DNA of 64,000 bases from Granulosicoccus sp047634635. Lineage in GTDB: Bacteria; Pseudomonadota; Gammaproteobacteria; Granulosicoccales; Granulosicoccaceae. Below the pieces are notes generated by a model that had not been told where the DNA came from, did no database searches, and worked only from the letters and a program-made list of their open reading frames with translations. The position numbers were made by a program, and so were the translations under genes. The stretch spans positions 8,816-72,815 of the forward strand of contig JBLIIE010000005.1 of the NCBI GenBank assembly GCA_047634635.1, in the 5' to 3' direction. Of this stretch, positions 26,608-37,324 are shown piece by piece (within the stretch, counting starts at the first letter, position 1; each line of letters starts with the position of its first letter).

Positions 26608-27173
26608 TCGATTCCCTAAATATTTTTCGGTTAGATACACAAAGCGTATTGTTGGTCTAACTCCGTTCTGATACTGGTCCAGAGTAACTACGTCTGTTGC
26701 TCTTGGCGGAGTCAGTGTTCAATTCCCAACTGATGATTATAACATTGAGGCTACATTCCCTGATCAGCAATTAGTGCGTCGATACATCAATAGTAGTGAT
26801 TAAGTGTGTGTTGGCGGCGCCAGGTCCGTGTTTATTGTTATATGGGATCGAGAAACTATCGGCAAACCTTGTATACCAGCTCAAGATTGTTGTCGTCGCC
26901 ATTTGAAAATACCAGCGTTCAGCGCTGAATGACCAGAATGAGGGCCAGTGATGCCTGATCATTTTACTTGACACGCACGTCTCAATATTTTGCAACCAGA
27001 AAAGAGTGGCACCTGTTTGCTGTAGGCTCAGTTACCCAGAGTCATACCATACGTGCCTGGATATTGTGGGGTAGCAACTGTTTTCTTCTGCTAACACCTT
27101 CAGTAGGTTTTTTTGTCTAAATGCTATCGATCAGAATGCCTTTAGTTGGCAAGCGTTGGATGTAGGGAACCGT
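26608..27173. other. Intergenic stretch, no gene seen
   Basis: 566 AT-rich bases upstream of the ureohydrolase. It holds that gene's promoter. Short frames exist but none has a start site or recognisable sequence. Confidence 0.5.
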
Positions 27174-27764
27174 ATGCCTAACAACAGCAGACTTTTAGAT
27201 ACTCTACAGATAGGTCGCGTATTGGCAGCATTGTCTATTGTCCTGTTGCACTCAATCCACTTCGCCCCATCACTACTTGTGGCAGGTCGTATATGAAGAA
27301 TGATGACGTGCATTTTACTGGTGCTGTTCTGGCATAGTTTGCACTACACATTCTTGGCTACCATGCCAGCAATTTTTTACAGTACAGATAACATAGTGCT
27401 CGAATTTATTTTTGGAGTTTTGCTTGCACACTTTGGTTTATCAAGAAAAGCTGGCTTTCCTTAGATAGTGATTGGTATATTGTTGCTTCTAGTAAGTAGG
27501 AGCACCCTAATGCTCAACCTTCCTCAATGTCTTCATTGGGGAGTGCCCGCATTAAACATAGTAGCGGGACTGATGTGTCTCAATAAGCCAAGCGCTAATC
27601 AACATCCAACGATGCGCTTTTTATTGTATCTAGGTGCTGCATCCTACTCTCTAGTACTTGTTTCATTCTTTTTCACTAAAACTATATTTTGTCGCTCTTG
27701 GGAAAATGAGGCTGTTAGTAAAGATCCCTGCCGAAGTCGCAGTAGCAGGTGGGTGGGTTACTGA
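27174..27764 (+). pseudogene. Decayed acyltransferase family 3 (OafA-like) gene
   Basis: One frame, interrupted by TGA at 27294 and TAG at 27462, reads as the two ends of an integral membrane acyltransferase. The N-terminal helix is LQIGRVLAALSIVLLHS with the family His; then, after an apparent internal deletion, IVLEFIFGVLLAHFG and the C-terminal LGAASYSLVLVSFFFTK. Intact members are about 330-370 residues, so roughly half is missing. Confidence 0.7.
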
Positions 27765-28164
27765 AAACAATTCTTGCATCAATACTAGTTTACCGCTACT
27801 GCGAACAACCGCTGCAGAGTCTCAGTACATTATTCCTACAGCGCTGGCAGAATAGAAATAGATGCCGTCCTCTCTCGGGTCATTCGAAGACTGACTAAAA
27901 GCTGCTGACACAAAAAACAATATTCGAATTGAAATTTTTTCGGTACGGCCCTGACTACCCAGCTCTTTTAAAGTGCAACTGCAGTGCCTCAGCCCCATAA
28001 GCCAACAATGCATTTTCATGTTCTGGCACTTTCTAAATCTGCCTATCTAGAGATACAAATTATCCGTAGTGGGTTTGCTCTTAAATCGGGTGTACACTTA
28101 ATCTTTGAGTCCCGATATCCGCGCTTTGCGTGGATGATTTGATCATGATTTGCGGGGGCCACGC
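27765..28164. other. Intergenic stretch after the acyltransferase relic
   Basis: 400 bases with stop codons in all frames and no recognisable gene. Toward 28100 the base composition becomes more GC-rich, running into the next gene block. Confidence 0.45.
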
Positions 28165-28548
28165 ATGAATCTAGAACGGGTAGTCTTCGGCTTCTTCACT
28201 ATCTTGGCTCTGACCTTCAACTTGGTCTTCGTCATGGGTGAGATTGACAATCCGAGTCACCACGACGTCTGGATTCTCACCATCGCAATATTCGTCAACC
28301 TGATAGCGACGGGACTCAAACTCGGTGATCGATCGCAAATCGGCGCGCTGTTGCTGGCCGCAAGCCTGGTGGCTGACCTATTGCTGATATCAGCACGCAT
28401 CGTCTGGATAGTGGCTGAAAGTGACTCGGCGGCCGGACCCAGTGCGGACTCTATGACTAACATCGTGTCGCTAGCCACTGGGGCGTTAGCCACAAACGTC
28501 GTTTCGACGGTGATCCTGATCGGTGACGCACTGATGTCGCGGCGCTAA
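28165..28548 (+). CDS. Small membrane protein, probably DUF6394 family
   Basis: 127 residues from the ATG at 28165, with GGGGG upstream. Three or four membrane helices (VVFGFFTILALTFNLVFVM, LTIAIFVNLIATGL, ALLLAASLVADLLLI, ATNVVSTVILIGDAL). It resembles DUF6394 proteins, which I recall next to TrkA-type potassium channel genes, as here (10 bp upstream). It is noticeably more GC-rich than its surroundings. Function unknown. Confidence 0.65.
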   Translation: MNLERVVFGFFTILALTFNLVFVMGEIDNPSHHDVWILTIAIFVNLIATGLKLGDRSQIGALLLAASLVADLLLISARIVWIVAESDSAAGPSADSMTNIVSLATGALATNVVSTVILIGDALMSRR

Positions 28549-28558
28549 GCGAACTCTC

Positions 28559-30279
28559 ATGACAATGACTTCAGATCTCGATCGGGTCACTATGGTGGTT
28601 CTGCGCCACATGCGCAGACCAGTGTTCGCCCTGATCATTGTCTACGCTGTCGGCATTACCGGCATGGCACTGATCCCAGGCACTGGAACCGATGGCGACC
28701 CCAAGCACATGAGTCTTTTCCACGCATTTTATTTCTTTACTTACACGGCGACGACGACTGGTTTCGGCGAGATCCCCCACGCTTTCAACGACAAGCAAAG
28801 GCTGTGGGCAATCTTCTGTTTGTACACGGGAGCAATCGCCTGGTTGTACGCAATCGGCTCGATTATCCGTTTAGTACAAAATCCGCATTCACCACAGCGG
28901 TGAATAAGCACGGCTTCGCCCGAGGTGTAAGCCGCCTGACAGATCCCTTCGTCATCATCTGCGGTTTCGGTGATACCGGCAGCCTGCTGGCCCGGGGGCT
29001 AAGCGATCACAATATCCGCGCAACGGTGCTTGATCGCGACCCCGAACGCATCAAGGCCTTTGCCGTTCGTGATTATAGGGTCAGAATGTTCGGCTTATGC
29101 GCTCAACCAGGCGTTCCGTGACATCTGATCGACGCAGGCGTGAGACTGCCGAACTGCAAGGCCGTCGTAGCGTTGACCAACGAAGAGGACACCAATCGGC
29201 AGATCGCCATTGTGGCTAAGCTCTTGAACCCAGACGTAAAGGTCATTTCCCGCTCGACGTCTGAACGACACTCCAACCACCTGAATTCCCTGAACGACGT
29301 GCACGTTGTCAATCCGTTCATGGTGTTCGCAGAGCTACTGGACATGGCGATTGTCGCACCGATGCTACATAACCTGAACAGTTGGCTCGTAGGGGTGCCC
29401 GGCACTCGCTTGGGACATCCATTGACGGTTCCCAGCGGGATCTGGATCTTGTGCGGTTATGGTCGAATGGGGCAGGAGTTGCATCGCCGACTCGTGTGCT
29501 ACGGTATACAAGTCGTCATCATCGATCCTGAGATAAAGGAATGCGTGGCGCCCGCACGTGTCGTTCGTGGTTTCGCCGATCACAATACCCTCAGAGAGGC
29601 CGGAGTCGAGCAGGCGGCTGGTATAGTCGCGGGTACGGATAACGATTCGGACAATCTCGGCATTCTCGTGTGCGTGCAGCATCTGAACGCGAACGCTTTC
29701 ACGGTCGTTCGCCAGAATCAGCACGAAAACCAGCTCGCTTTCGATGCTGGCCAGGCTGATCTGATTCTACAATCGAGCCTTACCACGGCCAGACGGATAC
29801 TGAAGCCCCTGATCTCCCCACTGATCCAGGATATGATCGAAGATTTGCACGGCCAAGACCAACGCACCGAAGAGATTGTTCATCGCCTTCAGACTATTGT
29901 GGATGAGCAGGTGCCACACCTTTGGCGGCTCCACATAGTGCGCAAAGAAGCATTATCAGTCACAGAATTTCTTGATCAAGGCAAGCATCTTGTGCTTGGC
30001 GATCTAATACGCGACCCAGCCAATCTCGACAGAACTCTGCCCTGTGTTCCACTGGTCGTTCGACGTGGTAGTGAAATTCTCATGTTGCCAGATGACACAG
30101 AGCCAGTTATCTACGGGGATAGTATTCTCTTCTGCGGCACTGAACGCAGCGAAAAGCGATTACGCGCGACACTGAACAATCCCTACACATTGCACTACCT
30201 GATAACCAGCGAAGTGGCACCGCGCGGTTTTGTCTTCCAATGGACTGCCCGAAGATCGACCCGAAATCTCGAGACATGA
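28559..30279 (+). pseudogene. Potassium channel with two TrkA-N domains, broken
   Basis: Two-helix pore domain at 28559-28903 (filter-like TTTGFGE), then two NAD-binding RCK domains (VIICGFGDTGSLLARGL near 28955; GIWILCGYGRMGQELHRRL near 29440). A one-base frameshift near 28885 separates pore and first RCK domain, and an in-frame TGA at 29119 (probable CGA to TGA) interrupts the first RCK domain. Repaired, it would be about 573 residues, the family's usual size. The part after the second lesion (29140-30279) is one long open frame. Base composition is GC-rich as in the upstream gene. Confidence 0.8.
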
Positions 30280-30333
30280 ATCGCTGCAATCGTTAAGCGA
30301 GCTCTCCTAGGGGTGGATGATGGCGTACCGATA

Positions 30334-32610
30334 TCACACATCTGATTTGGCAGATGCGCCTACTGATGCTAGCGCGGTCATGTTCACGATTCGTCGTACT
30401 GTTGCTGAGGACGACAATATGTGAACAGGTTTTGCTGCGCCCAACAGTATCCCTCCTATCGTTACACCCTCGTTGATAACGCGCAATGCGTTATAGGTAA
30501 TGTTGGCAGCGTCAACATTGGGCATGACTAGCACGTTGGCATTAGAGGTCAACACGGAATCTGGAAATTCATGCTCTCGAATGGAAGTAGACAACGCCTG
30601 GTCGGCGCGCATCTCACCATCGATTTCAAGATCAGGACTCCGTAATCTGATCAATTCGAGTGCGTCACGCATCTTCTGCGCTGAAGGCACGCCTGCACTG
30701 CCAAAACCGGATTGTGATAACAGGGCAATCCGGGGCTTGATTCCAAAACGACTCACCTCCTCAGCCGCTAATAGCGTGATCTCAGCAATCTGTTCGGCAT
30801 TTGGATTATCGTTGACTTGGCTATCACAGATAAATACCTGCCTACCTGTCAGCACGATCATCTGCAATTCCGCCAACGTCTGCACACCATGTTGCGTACC
30901 GATAACGTTGCGCACGTAATTCAAATGGTCAGCAAAATGGCCTGATGTCCCGCACAGCATTGCATCAGCGTCACCTCGTTGAATCAGCATGCAACCAATC
31001 AAAGTCGGTCGTGTACGAATCTCCTCCTTTGCCAGCTCCTGAGATACGCCACTGCGTTTACATAGCTGGTGGTACTCGCTCCAGACCTCTCGATAGCGTG
31101 GATCATCCAGGACATTGACGCATTCATAGTTTTCACCTTCCCGAAGTCGTAATCCGTGACGCTCTATACGCGAGGCGATTATATCGGCCCTGCCAATCAG
31201 CAGCGGAATCGCTATACCTTCGTCCACCGCCACCTGAGCTGCCCGCAACACACGCTCGTCCTCGCCCTCAGCGTATATCACCCGCTTGGGTGATTGCTTA
31301 GCGGACCGAAAGACTGGCTGCATAGGCGAGCTGGACTGGTACACGAATTGGTGCAAACGCTCACGATAGGCATCCATATCTGTCAGGGGCTTTGTTGCGA
31401 CACCACTCTGCATGGCAGCCAGAGCAACCGCCGGGGCGATACTGGTGATCAAACGTGGATCGAATGCACGTGGAATCAAATAGTCTTTTCCGAAAGGCGG
31501 CGTGGGTTCACCGTAAGCCTGCGCGACTATTTCTGATGTTTCGACCTGCGCCAATGCAGCTAGGGCATGAACCGCGGCAACTTTCATGGCTTCGTTGATC
31601 TCAGTGGCACCAACATCCAGAGCACCTCGAAAAATGAATGGAAAGCATAAGGAATTATTGACCTGATTCGGATAATCAGATCGGCCTGTACCAATTAAAC
31701 AATCGGGGCGAACCTCTTTGGCAAGTTCTGGACGAATTTCAGGTTCCGGGTTAGCCATAGCCAGCACTAACGGCTTGGCGGCCATCAGCTTCAGCATATC
31801 TGCTGTAAGTACACCACCTTTGGATAAACCCAGGAAAATATCGGCATCAGCGATGGCATCTTTCAACGTACGCAGATCGGTATCACGGGCGTAACCACGC
31901 TTGCTTTCGTCCACGTTATCGCGCCCAGAAAACACAACACCTCGAGAGTCACACAACACGACACTATCCCGCTTTAGCCCAAGGCTTATCAACAAATCAA
32001 GACAGGCAAGCGCAGCTGAACCCGCACCCGAAGCTACAAGTCTGACGCTATCAATTTTTTTCCCTACCAGTTTAAGCCCATTGATGATGGCAGCAGCCGT
32101 GACGATTGCCGTTCCATGCTGATCATCATGAAATACCGGAATACTCATACGCTCGCGCAATACCCTCTCGATATGAAAACAATCCGGTGCTTTGATATCT
32201 TCAAGATTGATACCCCCAAAAGTCGGTTCCAGAGCTGCTACCACTTCAATGAATTTATCCGGGTCTGTTTCGGAAACTTCAATGTCGAATACATCTATAC
32301 CGGCAAATTTCTTAAACAGGCAAGCTTTACCTTCCATCACCGGTTTACTAGCCAGTGCACCGATGTTGCCAAGACCCAGGACCGCTGTGCCGTTAGTAAT
32401 CACTGCAACCAAGTTGGCGCGTGAAGTCAGTTCCGCTGCCTGTAGCGGATCTTCCTGGATAGCAGTACAGGCATAAGCCACTCCAGGCGAGTAGGCTAGT
32501 GACAAGTCGTGCTGAGTGGCAAGAGCCTTGGTTGGTGCGAGCGCAATTTTTCCGGGTGTCGGATTACGATGGTAATCAAGTGCAGCATCACGTAAATGTT
32601 CTTCACTCAT
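30334..32610 (-). CDS. maeB: NADP-dependent malic enzyme with phosphotransacetylase-like domain (MaeB type)
   Basis: 758 residues from the ATG at 32610, matching the family length. Decarboxylates malate to pyruvate. The malic domain (SLAYSPGVAYAC, then GNIGALASKPVMEGKA) occupies about residues 15-165, the NAD-binding domain (ASGAGSAALACLDLL) about 165-400, and a PTA_PTB-like regulatory domain (VIYAEGEDERVLRAAQVA onward) about 425-755. It would convert the product of the fumarase module to pyruvate, though it is a separate unit. Confidence 0.95.
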   Translation of the reverse strand: MSEEHLRDAALDYHRNPTPGKIALAPTKALATQHDLSLAYSPGVAYACTAIQEDPLQAAELTSRANLVAVITNGTAVLGLGNIGALASKPVMEGKACLFKKFAGIDVFDIEVSETDPDKFIEVVAALEPTFGGINLEDIKAPDCFHIERVLRERMSIPVFHDDQHGTAIVTAAAIINGLKLVGKKIDSVRLVASGAGSAALACLDLLISLGLKRDSVVLCDSRGVVFSGRDNVDESKRGYARDTDLRTLKDAIADADIFLGLSKGGVLTADMLKLMAAKPLVLAMANPEPEIRPELAKEVRPDCLIGTGRSDYPNQVNNSLCFPFIFRGALDVGATEINEAMKVAAVHALAALAQVETSEIVAQAYGEPTPPFGKDYLIPRAFDPRLITSIAPAVALAAMQSGVATKPLTDMDAYRERLHQFVYQSSSPMQPVFRSAKQSPKRVIYAEGEDERVLRAAQVAVDEGIAIPLLIGRADIIASRIERHGLRLREGENYECVNVLDDPRYREVWSEYHQLCKRSGVSQELAKEEIRTRPTLIGCMLIQRGDADAMLCGTSGHFADHLNYVRNVIGTQHGVQTLAELQMIVLTGRQVFICDSQVNDNPNAEQIAEITLLAAEEVSRFGIKPRIALLSQSGFGSAGVPSAQKMRDALELIRLRSPDLEIDGEMRADQALSTSIREHEFPDSVLTSNANVLVMPNVDAANITYNALRVINEGVTIGGILLGAAKPVHILSSSATVRRIVNMTALASVGASAKSDV

Positions 32611-32867
32611 CCTACTTTTCTCAGTTGGGGACAGATTTTTGATATCCAGACAACTAGCATACTTACGCACTTCTTCGGCCACTCTAAAAGTGGTTTCAGT
32701 GGGCACTCCGCATAACATGCTCGCAAAACCACCATAAACCTACTTCTTATTGGGTGCAATAAATTACAAAAGCGACAATTCAAATAAGAACTTGACTGCG
32801 TGGCCACAATTTCTCAGTTTGATGGGATATTTCAGGGGCGGCCAAATTGAACGGATATCAAAATGGA

Positions 32868-34367
32868 TCAGACTTTCAAAAAAGCCTGAGTCACGTCAAA
32901 CTGGTCAGACCTCAATGTCCAATTTCCCTGAAATTTTGCTGCGCAATCACGCAGTGGATCATTGAAACAGCTCATCTCCATAACCAAAGCGTTTTTCATA
33001 CGTGACAGCTGCTTGGACGTTTCAGCATCCAACTCCGAAGTGGTGATCAAGTTGTGCAACTCAAACGGATCAACGTTTAAATTATACAACTCGTCGTAGT
33101 CCCCTGGTGTGAAAATAAACTTCCAACCATTGTCAGACACCAACATGCGTTGAGAATATAGAAAACGCAAACCATGAAATTCGCCTAACAGGTATTCCCT
33201 GCCAGTTTGCGTTTCATCGCATAATTGCTCACTTAGGTCCATCGCCTGAAATGGGCTCGTAGCAACGCCCACTAGACTCAATGCAGTAGGCAGTGCGTCC
33301 ATGTTCATCGCCAGTCCCGTTCGAACACCCGGTTTAAGGGATCGATGGTTGAATACCAGAGGCACACGCATGGCTTCCTCATACAGTAGCCCTTTGTCTA
33401 TCAAGCCACCATGCGAGCCTGTCATGTCACCATGATCTGATGTAAATATGATTAACGTGTCCTGTACTAGCCCACTGTCATTAAGCTGTTTAATCAAGCG
33501 ACCAATTTGAACATCGAGCATGGCAACATGATCACAATACAGGCCGATATATTCAATAACTTCTTCCTCTGTACGAGGATGCAGGCGATAAAAGTCGTCT
33601 CGCTCGCGTTTTATTCTGACAGGTTTATTTGTAAGGTTGTCGGTAAAATTTGTCCACTGACGAATCTTGCTTCGATCTGTTTTACCGTAGTATTCCTTAG
33701 GCAACAAATGTGGCCCATGCGGATCCCAATATTGCACGCTGAGAAAAAACGATTGTTCGCACCCGGCTAAGTGATCTAGCTTTTGCAGTGTTCTACTTGT
33801 TAGATAATGTGCCGGGGTTGACTCTACCGGACCTTGCCAGAGCCCTGCAGACATTGTTTGCTGCTGCTCGTTGAAGTAAAGCGTTGGCTTTATTTCATAG
33901 GCGTAGCCTGCATCCTTGAGGTACTCCAAATAATCCTCGGAAGCAGTCACATGACCATACCCGGGCAAATCCAATCCTTCAAAACCGAAAGCTAGTGGCC
34001 CCTTCTCAACCCCAACGTGCCATTTGCCCATGTGCAAGCATCGATAGTTCTCACGCAGCAAATCTTGATGAAGCAAGGCATCTGGTGTCGGCAACTCTTT
34101 GGCCAATGCATGATACATATCACAATTGGTGCCCATGCCATGCTTGAATGCATAATCGCCTGTGTACATAGACGCGCGAGCCGGCGTACATAATGGGCAT
34201 GACGTATAGGCTCGGGAAAAAGACACACCGCTTGATATTAGATAATCAATATTAGGTGTGTGAACATCGACCGTCTTGTATGGTCCGATCACATCATATC
34301 TAAGCTGATCAACTCCAATAAACAGTATGTTTTTGGGACTATCCACGTCAGTGAGATTCAATATCAC
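32868..34367 (-). CDS. Cytoplasmic sulfatase (type I, formylglycine-dependent)
   Basis: 499 residues without a signal peptide. The formylglycine motif CTPAR is at Cys60-Arg64, after metal-binding GVDQLRYD near residue 18. A later TSDHGDMTGSHG segment supplies further metal ligands. It cleaves a sulfate ester. It overlaps the upstream ABC ATPase gene by 20 bp, so it is the last gene of the gntR-importer operon and acts on the imported compound. Confidence 0.92.
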   Translation of the reverse strand: MILNLTDVDSPKNILFIGVDQLRYDVIGPYKTVDVHTPNIDYLISSGVSFSRAYTSCPLCTPARASMYTGDYAFKHGMGTNCDMYHALAKELPTPDALLHQDLLRENYRCLHMGKWHVGVEKGPLAFGFEGLDLPGYGHVTASEDYLEYLKDAGYAYEIKPTLYFNEQQQTMSAGLWQGPVESTPAHYLTSRTLQKLDHLAGCEQSFFLSVQYWDPHGPHLLPKEYYGKTDRSKIRQWTNFTDNLTNKPVRIKRERDDFYRLHPRTEEEVIEYIGLYCDHVAMLDVQIGRLIKQLNDSGLVQDTLIIFTSDHGDMTGSHGGLIDKGLLYEEAMRVPLVFNHRSLKPGVRTGLAMNMDALPTALSLVGVATSPFQAMDLSEQLCDETQTGREYLLGEFHGLRFLYSQRMLVSDNGWKFIFTPGDYDELYNLNVDPFELHNLITTSELDAETSKQLSRMKNALVMEMSCFNDPLRDCAAKFQGNWTLRSDQFDVTQAFLKV

Positions 34368-35391
34368 GCTTTATCAAATGGCAGGAGGCAAAATGGTCTT
34401 GTCCTTTAATATTGTATCTTCTCAACAGTGGGATTTCATGTTTGCAACGCTCTGTCGCCACTGGACATCGAGGATGAAACGTGCACCCTGACGGCGGATT
34501 AACCGGGCTTGGCACATCACCCTGAAGAACAATTCGATCTGATTTTTTATCCAAGTCAGCAACAGGAATAGCTGACAGCAGGGCCTGTGTATAGGGATGC
34601 AAGGTATTGTTATATAGTGATTGTGCATCAGCTAGTTCTACAATTTGACCCAGATACATCACTGCGATGCGATCACAGATATATTCACTGACGCTTAAAT
34701 CATGGGTTATGAACAAATAGGTTAAATTTCGCTGCTCCTTCAAATCCATCAAAAGTTGTAGCACCTGAGCCTGGATGGAGACGTCCAATGCGCTCACTGC
34801 TTCATCACACACAATAAGCTCAGGGCTGACAGACAAGGCCCTAGCTATGCCTATTCGCTGCCGCTGTCCCCCCGAAAATTCGTTCGGGTAACGATCCATG
34901 TATTCACGACGCAGATTGACTGACTCTAGAATGTCACCAATAATCTTCCTACGATCACCACGCCGTTTAACTCCACACTGTTTAAGCGGATCTTCCAGAG
35001 ATCCGAAGATGGTGAATGCCGGGTTTAGTGAGGAGTGAGGATCCTGGAAAACAATTTGCAGTTTTTGCCGATACGGCGCTAGCTCAGTCGCTGACAACCC
35101 ATTTAGTGCAATTGATGTAGGAGGATCGTTTGTGCCTGTCGTATCCGTTTCACTGTGATAGTAGATTTGCCCAGATGTTGGCCTCACCAATTGCAATATT
35201 GACTTGCCAAGTGTTGTTTTACCACAACCACTTTCACCAACCAAACCCAGCACTTCACCTCGATAAATTTCTAGATTCACGCCATCGACGGCTTTTACCT
35301 GCCCAACGGTCCGCTTGAATATTCCCGCTCGAACCGGAAAATGTGTTTTTAGATCACGAATAGTCAGAATAGGCTCGCCACGATCAGTCAT
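34348..35391 (-). CDS. Dpp/Sat-type ABC importer ATPase 2
   Basis: 347 residues from the ATG at 35391, which overlaps the preceding stop by one base; an upstream ATG at 35421 lies inside the previous gene. Walker A GESGCGKT near 47, signature FSGGQRQR near 160, Walker B LIVCDEAVSALD. The C-terminal CTFHPRCPVATERC is the cysteine cluster of oligopeptide-family ATPases. Partner of the ATPase encoded upstream. Confidence 0.93.
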   Translation of the reverse strand: MTDRGEPILTIRDLKTHFPVRAGIFKRTVGQVKAVDGVNLEIYRGEVLGLVGESGCGKTTLGKSILQLVRPTSGQIYYHSETDTTGTNDPPTSIALNGLSATELAPYRQKLQIVFQDPHSSLNPAFTIFGSLEDPLKQCGVKRRGDRRKIIGDILESVNLRREYMDRYPNEFSGGQRQRIGIARALSVSPELIVCDEAVSALDVSIQAQVLQLLMDLKEQRNLTYLFITHDLSVSEYICDRIAVMYLGQIVELADAQSLYNNTLHPYTQALLSAIPVADLDKKSDRIVLQGDVPSPVNPPSGCTFHPRCPVATERCKHEIPLLRRYNIKGQDHFASCHLIKRDIESH

Positions 35392-36398
35392 TATTTTTGC
35401 AAATCCTTGAAATGCCAACACCGGACATTATGGGAAGTGCTTACAGACTCCTCAGGTGGCATCTGCGCACACTGGACAGACGAATGATCACAACGCGGTT
35501 CAAATTGGCAACCAATCGGTCGATCATAGGCGTCAGGCGTTGAACCTCTAATAGCCGTAATACTCTGCGCACGACCACGCCCCAGAACCGGAATCGAATT
35601 CAGCAATGCACGTGTATAAGGATGTTTCGGCCTGCGAAGTACGTCATCGACAGTGCCTGCCTCCACGATATTGCCCATATACATCACCGCTACATTATCC
35701 GCCAGCTCTGCAACAACCCCCATATCGTGAGTGATTAGAAGAATGGCAGTATCATGGTCTCGTTTCAGGGTATCCATTAACTCAAATATTTGCGCCTGAA
35801 TAGTCACATCCAATGCAGTCGTCGGTTCATCAGCTATGAGGATTTTAGGACTGCAAGCCATGGCCATAGCAATCATGGCTCGCTGGCGCATACCCCCTGA
35901 ATACTGATGCGGGTATTCATTGACGCGTTGCTCGGGTAGCGAAATCCCCATGTCGGCGAGTAGTTGTATCGTGCGTTTACGGATCTGTTTTTTATTCAGT
36001 GTCGTGTGATATTGGAGTGTTTCGCCGATTTGAAAACCAATAGTGTAAGCCGGGTTCAGAGCCGTCATTGGATCTTGAAATATCATAGCAATTTCAGAAC
36101 CGCGTATTGAACGCATTTCGTCACCATTACGCTCTAGTTGATCAATCCTGATTTCTCGGTCTTTGGAAAAATAGGTAATTTCGCCAGATTCAATTCGGGA
36201 CAATACCGGTAGCAACTGCATAATGGTGGACGCTGTAACTGACTTTCCACAGCCACTTTCACCAACAACACAGAGAGTCTTACCTTTTTCAATGTCAAAA
36301 GACACATCATTAACTGCTTTATTACAGCGTTGATTGTTATAAAAGAACGTTTTTAAATTTCTTACACGCAAGGCTAATGTTGAGGAATTCTTAGGCAT
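35391..36398 (-). CDS. Dpp/Sat-type ABC importer ATPase 1
   Basis: 335 residues. Walker A GESGCGKS near residue 45, Q-loop IFQDPMTALNP, signature YSGGMRQR, Walker B ILIADEPTTALD, and the C-terminal CQFEPRC segment. One of two ATPases of the five-part importer. Nine bases after the permease gene. Confidence 0.93.
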   Translation of the reverse strand: MPKNSSTLALRVRNLKTFFYNNQRCNKAVNDVSFDIEKGKTLCVVGESGCGKSVTASTIMQLLPVLSRIESGEITYFSKDREIRIDQLERNGDEMRSIRGSEIAMIFQDPMTALNPAYTIGFQIGETLQYHTTLNKKQIRKRTIQLLADMGISLPEQRVNEYPHQYSGGMRQRAMIAMAMACSPKILIADEPTTALDVTIQAQIFELMDTLKRDHDTAILLITHDMGVVAELADNVAVMYMGNIVEAGTVDDVLRRPKHPYTRALLNSIPVLGRGRAQSITAIRGSTPDAYDRPIGCQFEPRCDHSSVQCAQMPPEESVSTSHNVRCWHFKDLQK

Positions 36399-36406
36399 AT
36401 TTTTTA

Positions 36407-37321
36407 TCAGCCCTGTTGCATTGGATCAGCTGAATCACGTAATCCATCCCCAATAAAATTTACACTTAGCACAAACAATGATATCACCAGGCCCACTGGC
36501 AACCACATCCACCAGTTGTTTTGCAATACCTGCAAGTCTTGAGCAACATTGAGAATATTTCCCCATGTTGGAATATTTAACGGAACACCTAGCCCGAGAA
36601 AACTTAATCCTGCTTCTGCAAGAATGAACATAGCTGTTGTCAGTGTGACATTAACCATGATTGGACCCAGTGCATTAGGCAGAATGTGTTTGTAACAGAT
36701 ACGGGCAGTAGAGACACCAAAACTCCTGAGAGCTTGCACATACTCCTCTTCACGCAGCGACAACATTCGTGCTCTTGCAAGTCGAAACATAGCACCCCAT
36801 CCCGACAACACAAATATGATAATCAGGTTGAGCAAACTCTGCCCGACGATTGACACGAGTAACAACACCAAAATAATTTGTGGAAACGCCATAAAGATCT
36901 CAGAGATACGAAGACAAATAACATCAATCCATCCGCCTTTGTATCCGGCATAACAGCCAATCAGCACCCCTACTGTGGCGCAAAGTAGTGCGCTGCCCAG
37001 ACCGACAAGAATGGATACTCGCCCTCCGTACAGCACGCGCGAAAAAACATCACGCCCAGTTTTATCAGTACCAAACCAGTGTTCTGCCGAGGGTGCTTGT
37101 AACCGACCGCGCAAATCAATTTTACCCGGATCGTAGTCCGTTAGCCAAGGAGCAAAAACCGAGGCTAACAAAATGATACTGAACAGTATCAAACCGACCA
37201 ATGCGAGCGGATTATTAAGCATTTTCCGCAAGGCACGACTGCCAGTACGAGTTTTGAGTTTGCCAGACTCTTCCATTTCGCGTAGGCGATCAAACTTACG
37301 ATCAAGTGCAGAGCGAGGCAT
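36407..37321 (-). CDS. Dpp/Sat-type ABC importer permease 2 (DppC-like)
   Basis: 304 residues, with a cytosolic N-terminus followed by six membrane helices and the family marker HWFGTDKTGRDVFSRVLYGG near residue 80. The EAA loop is LRSFGVSTARICYKHILPNALGPI. It forms the translocation channel with the upstream permease, four bases away. Confidence 0.93.
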   Translation of the reverse strand: MPRSALDRKFDRLREMEESGKLKTRTGSRALRKMLNNPLALVGLILFSIILLASVFAPWLTDYDPGKIDLRGRLQAPSAEHWFGTDKTGRDVFSRVLYGGRVSILVGLGSALLCATVGVLIGCYAGYKGGWIDVICLRISEIFMAFPQIILVLLLVSIVGQSLLNLIIIFVLSGWGAMFRLARARMLSLREEEYVQALRSFGVSTARICYKHILPNALGPIMVNVTLTTAMFILAEAGLSFLGLGVPLNIPTWGNILNVAQDLQVLQNNWWMWLPVGLVISLFVLSVNFIGDGLRDSADPMQQG

Positions 37322-37324
37322 ACG

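Noticed and set aside
28804..29121. Programmed frameshift in the K+ channel gene
   Set aside because: There is no strong slippery heptamer or stimulatory structure, and an additional in-frame TGA follows, so decay explains it better.
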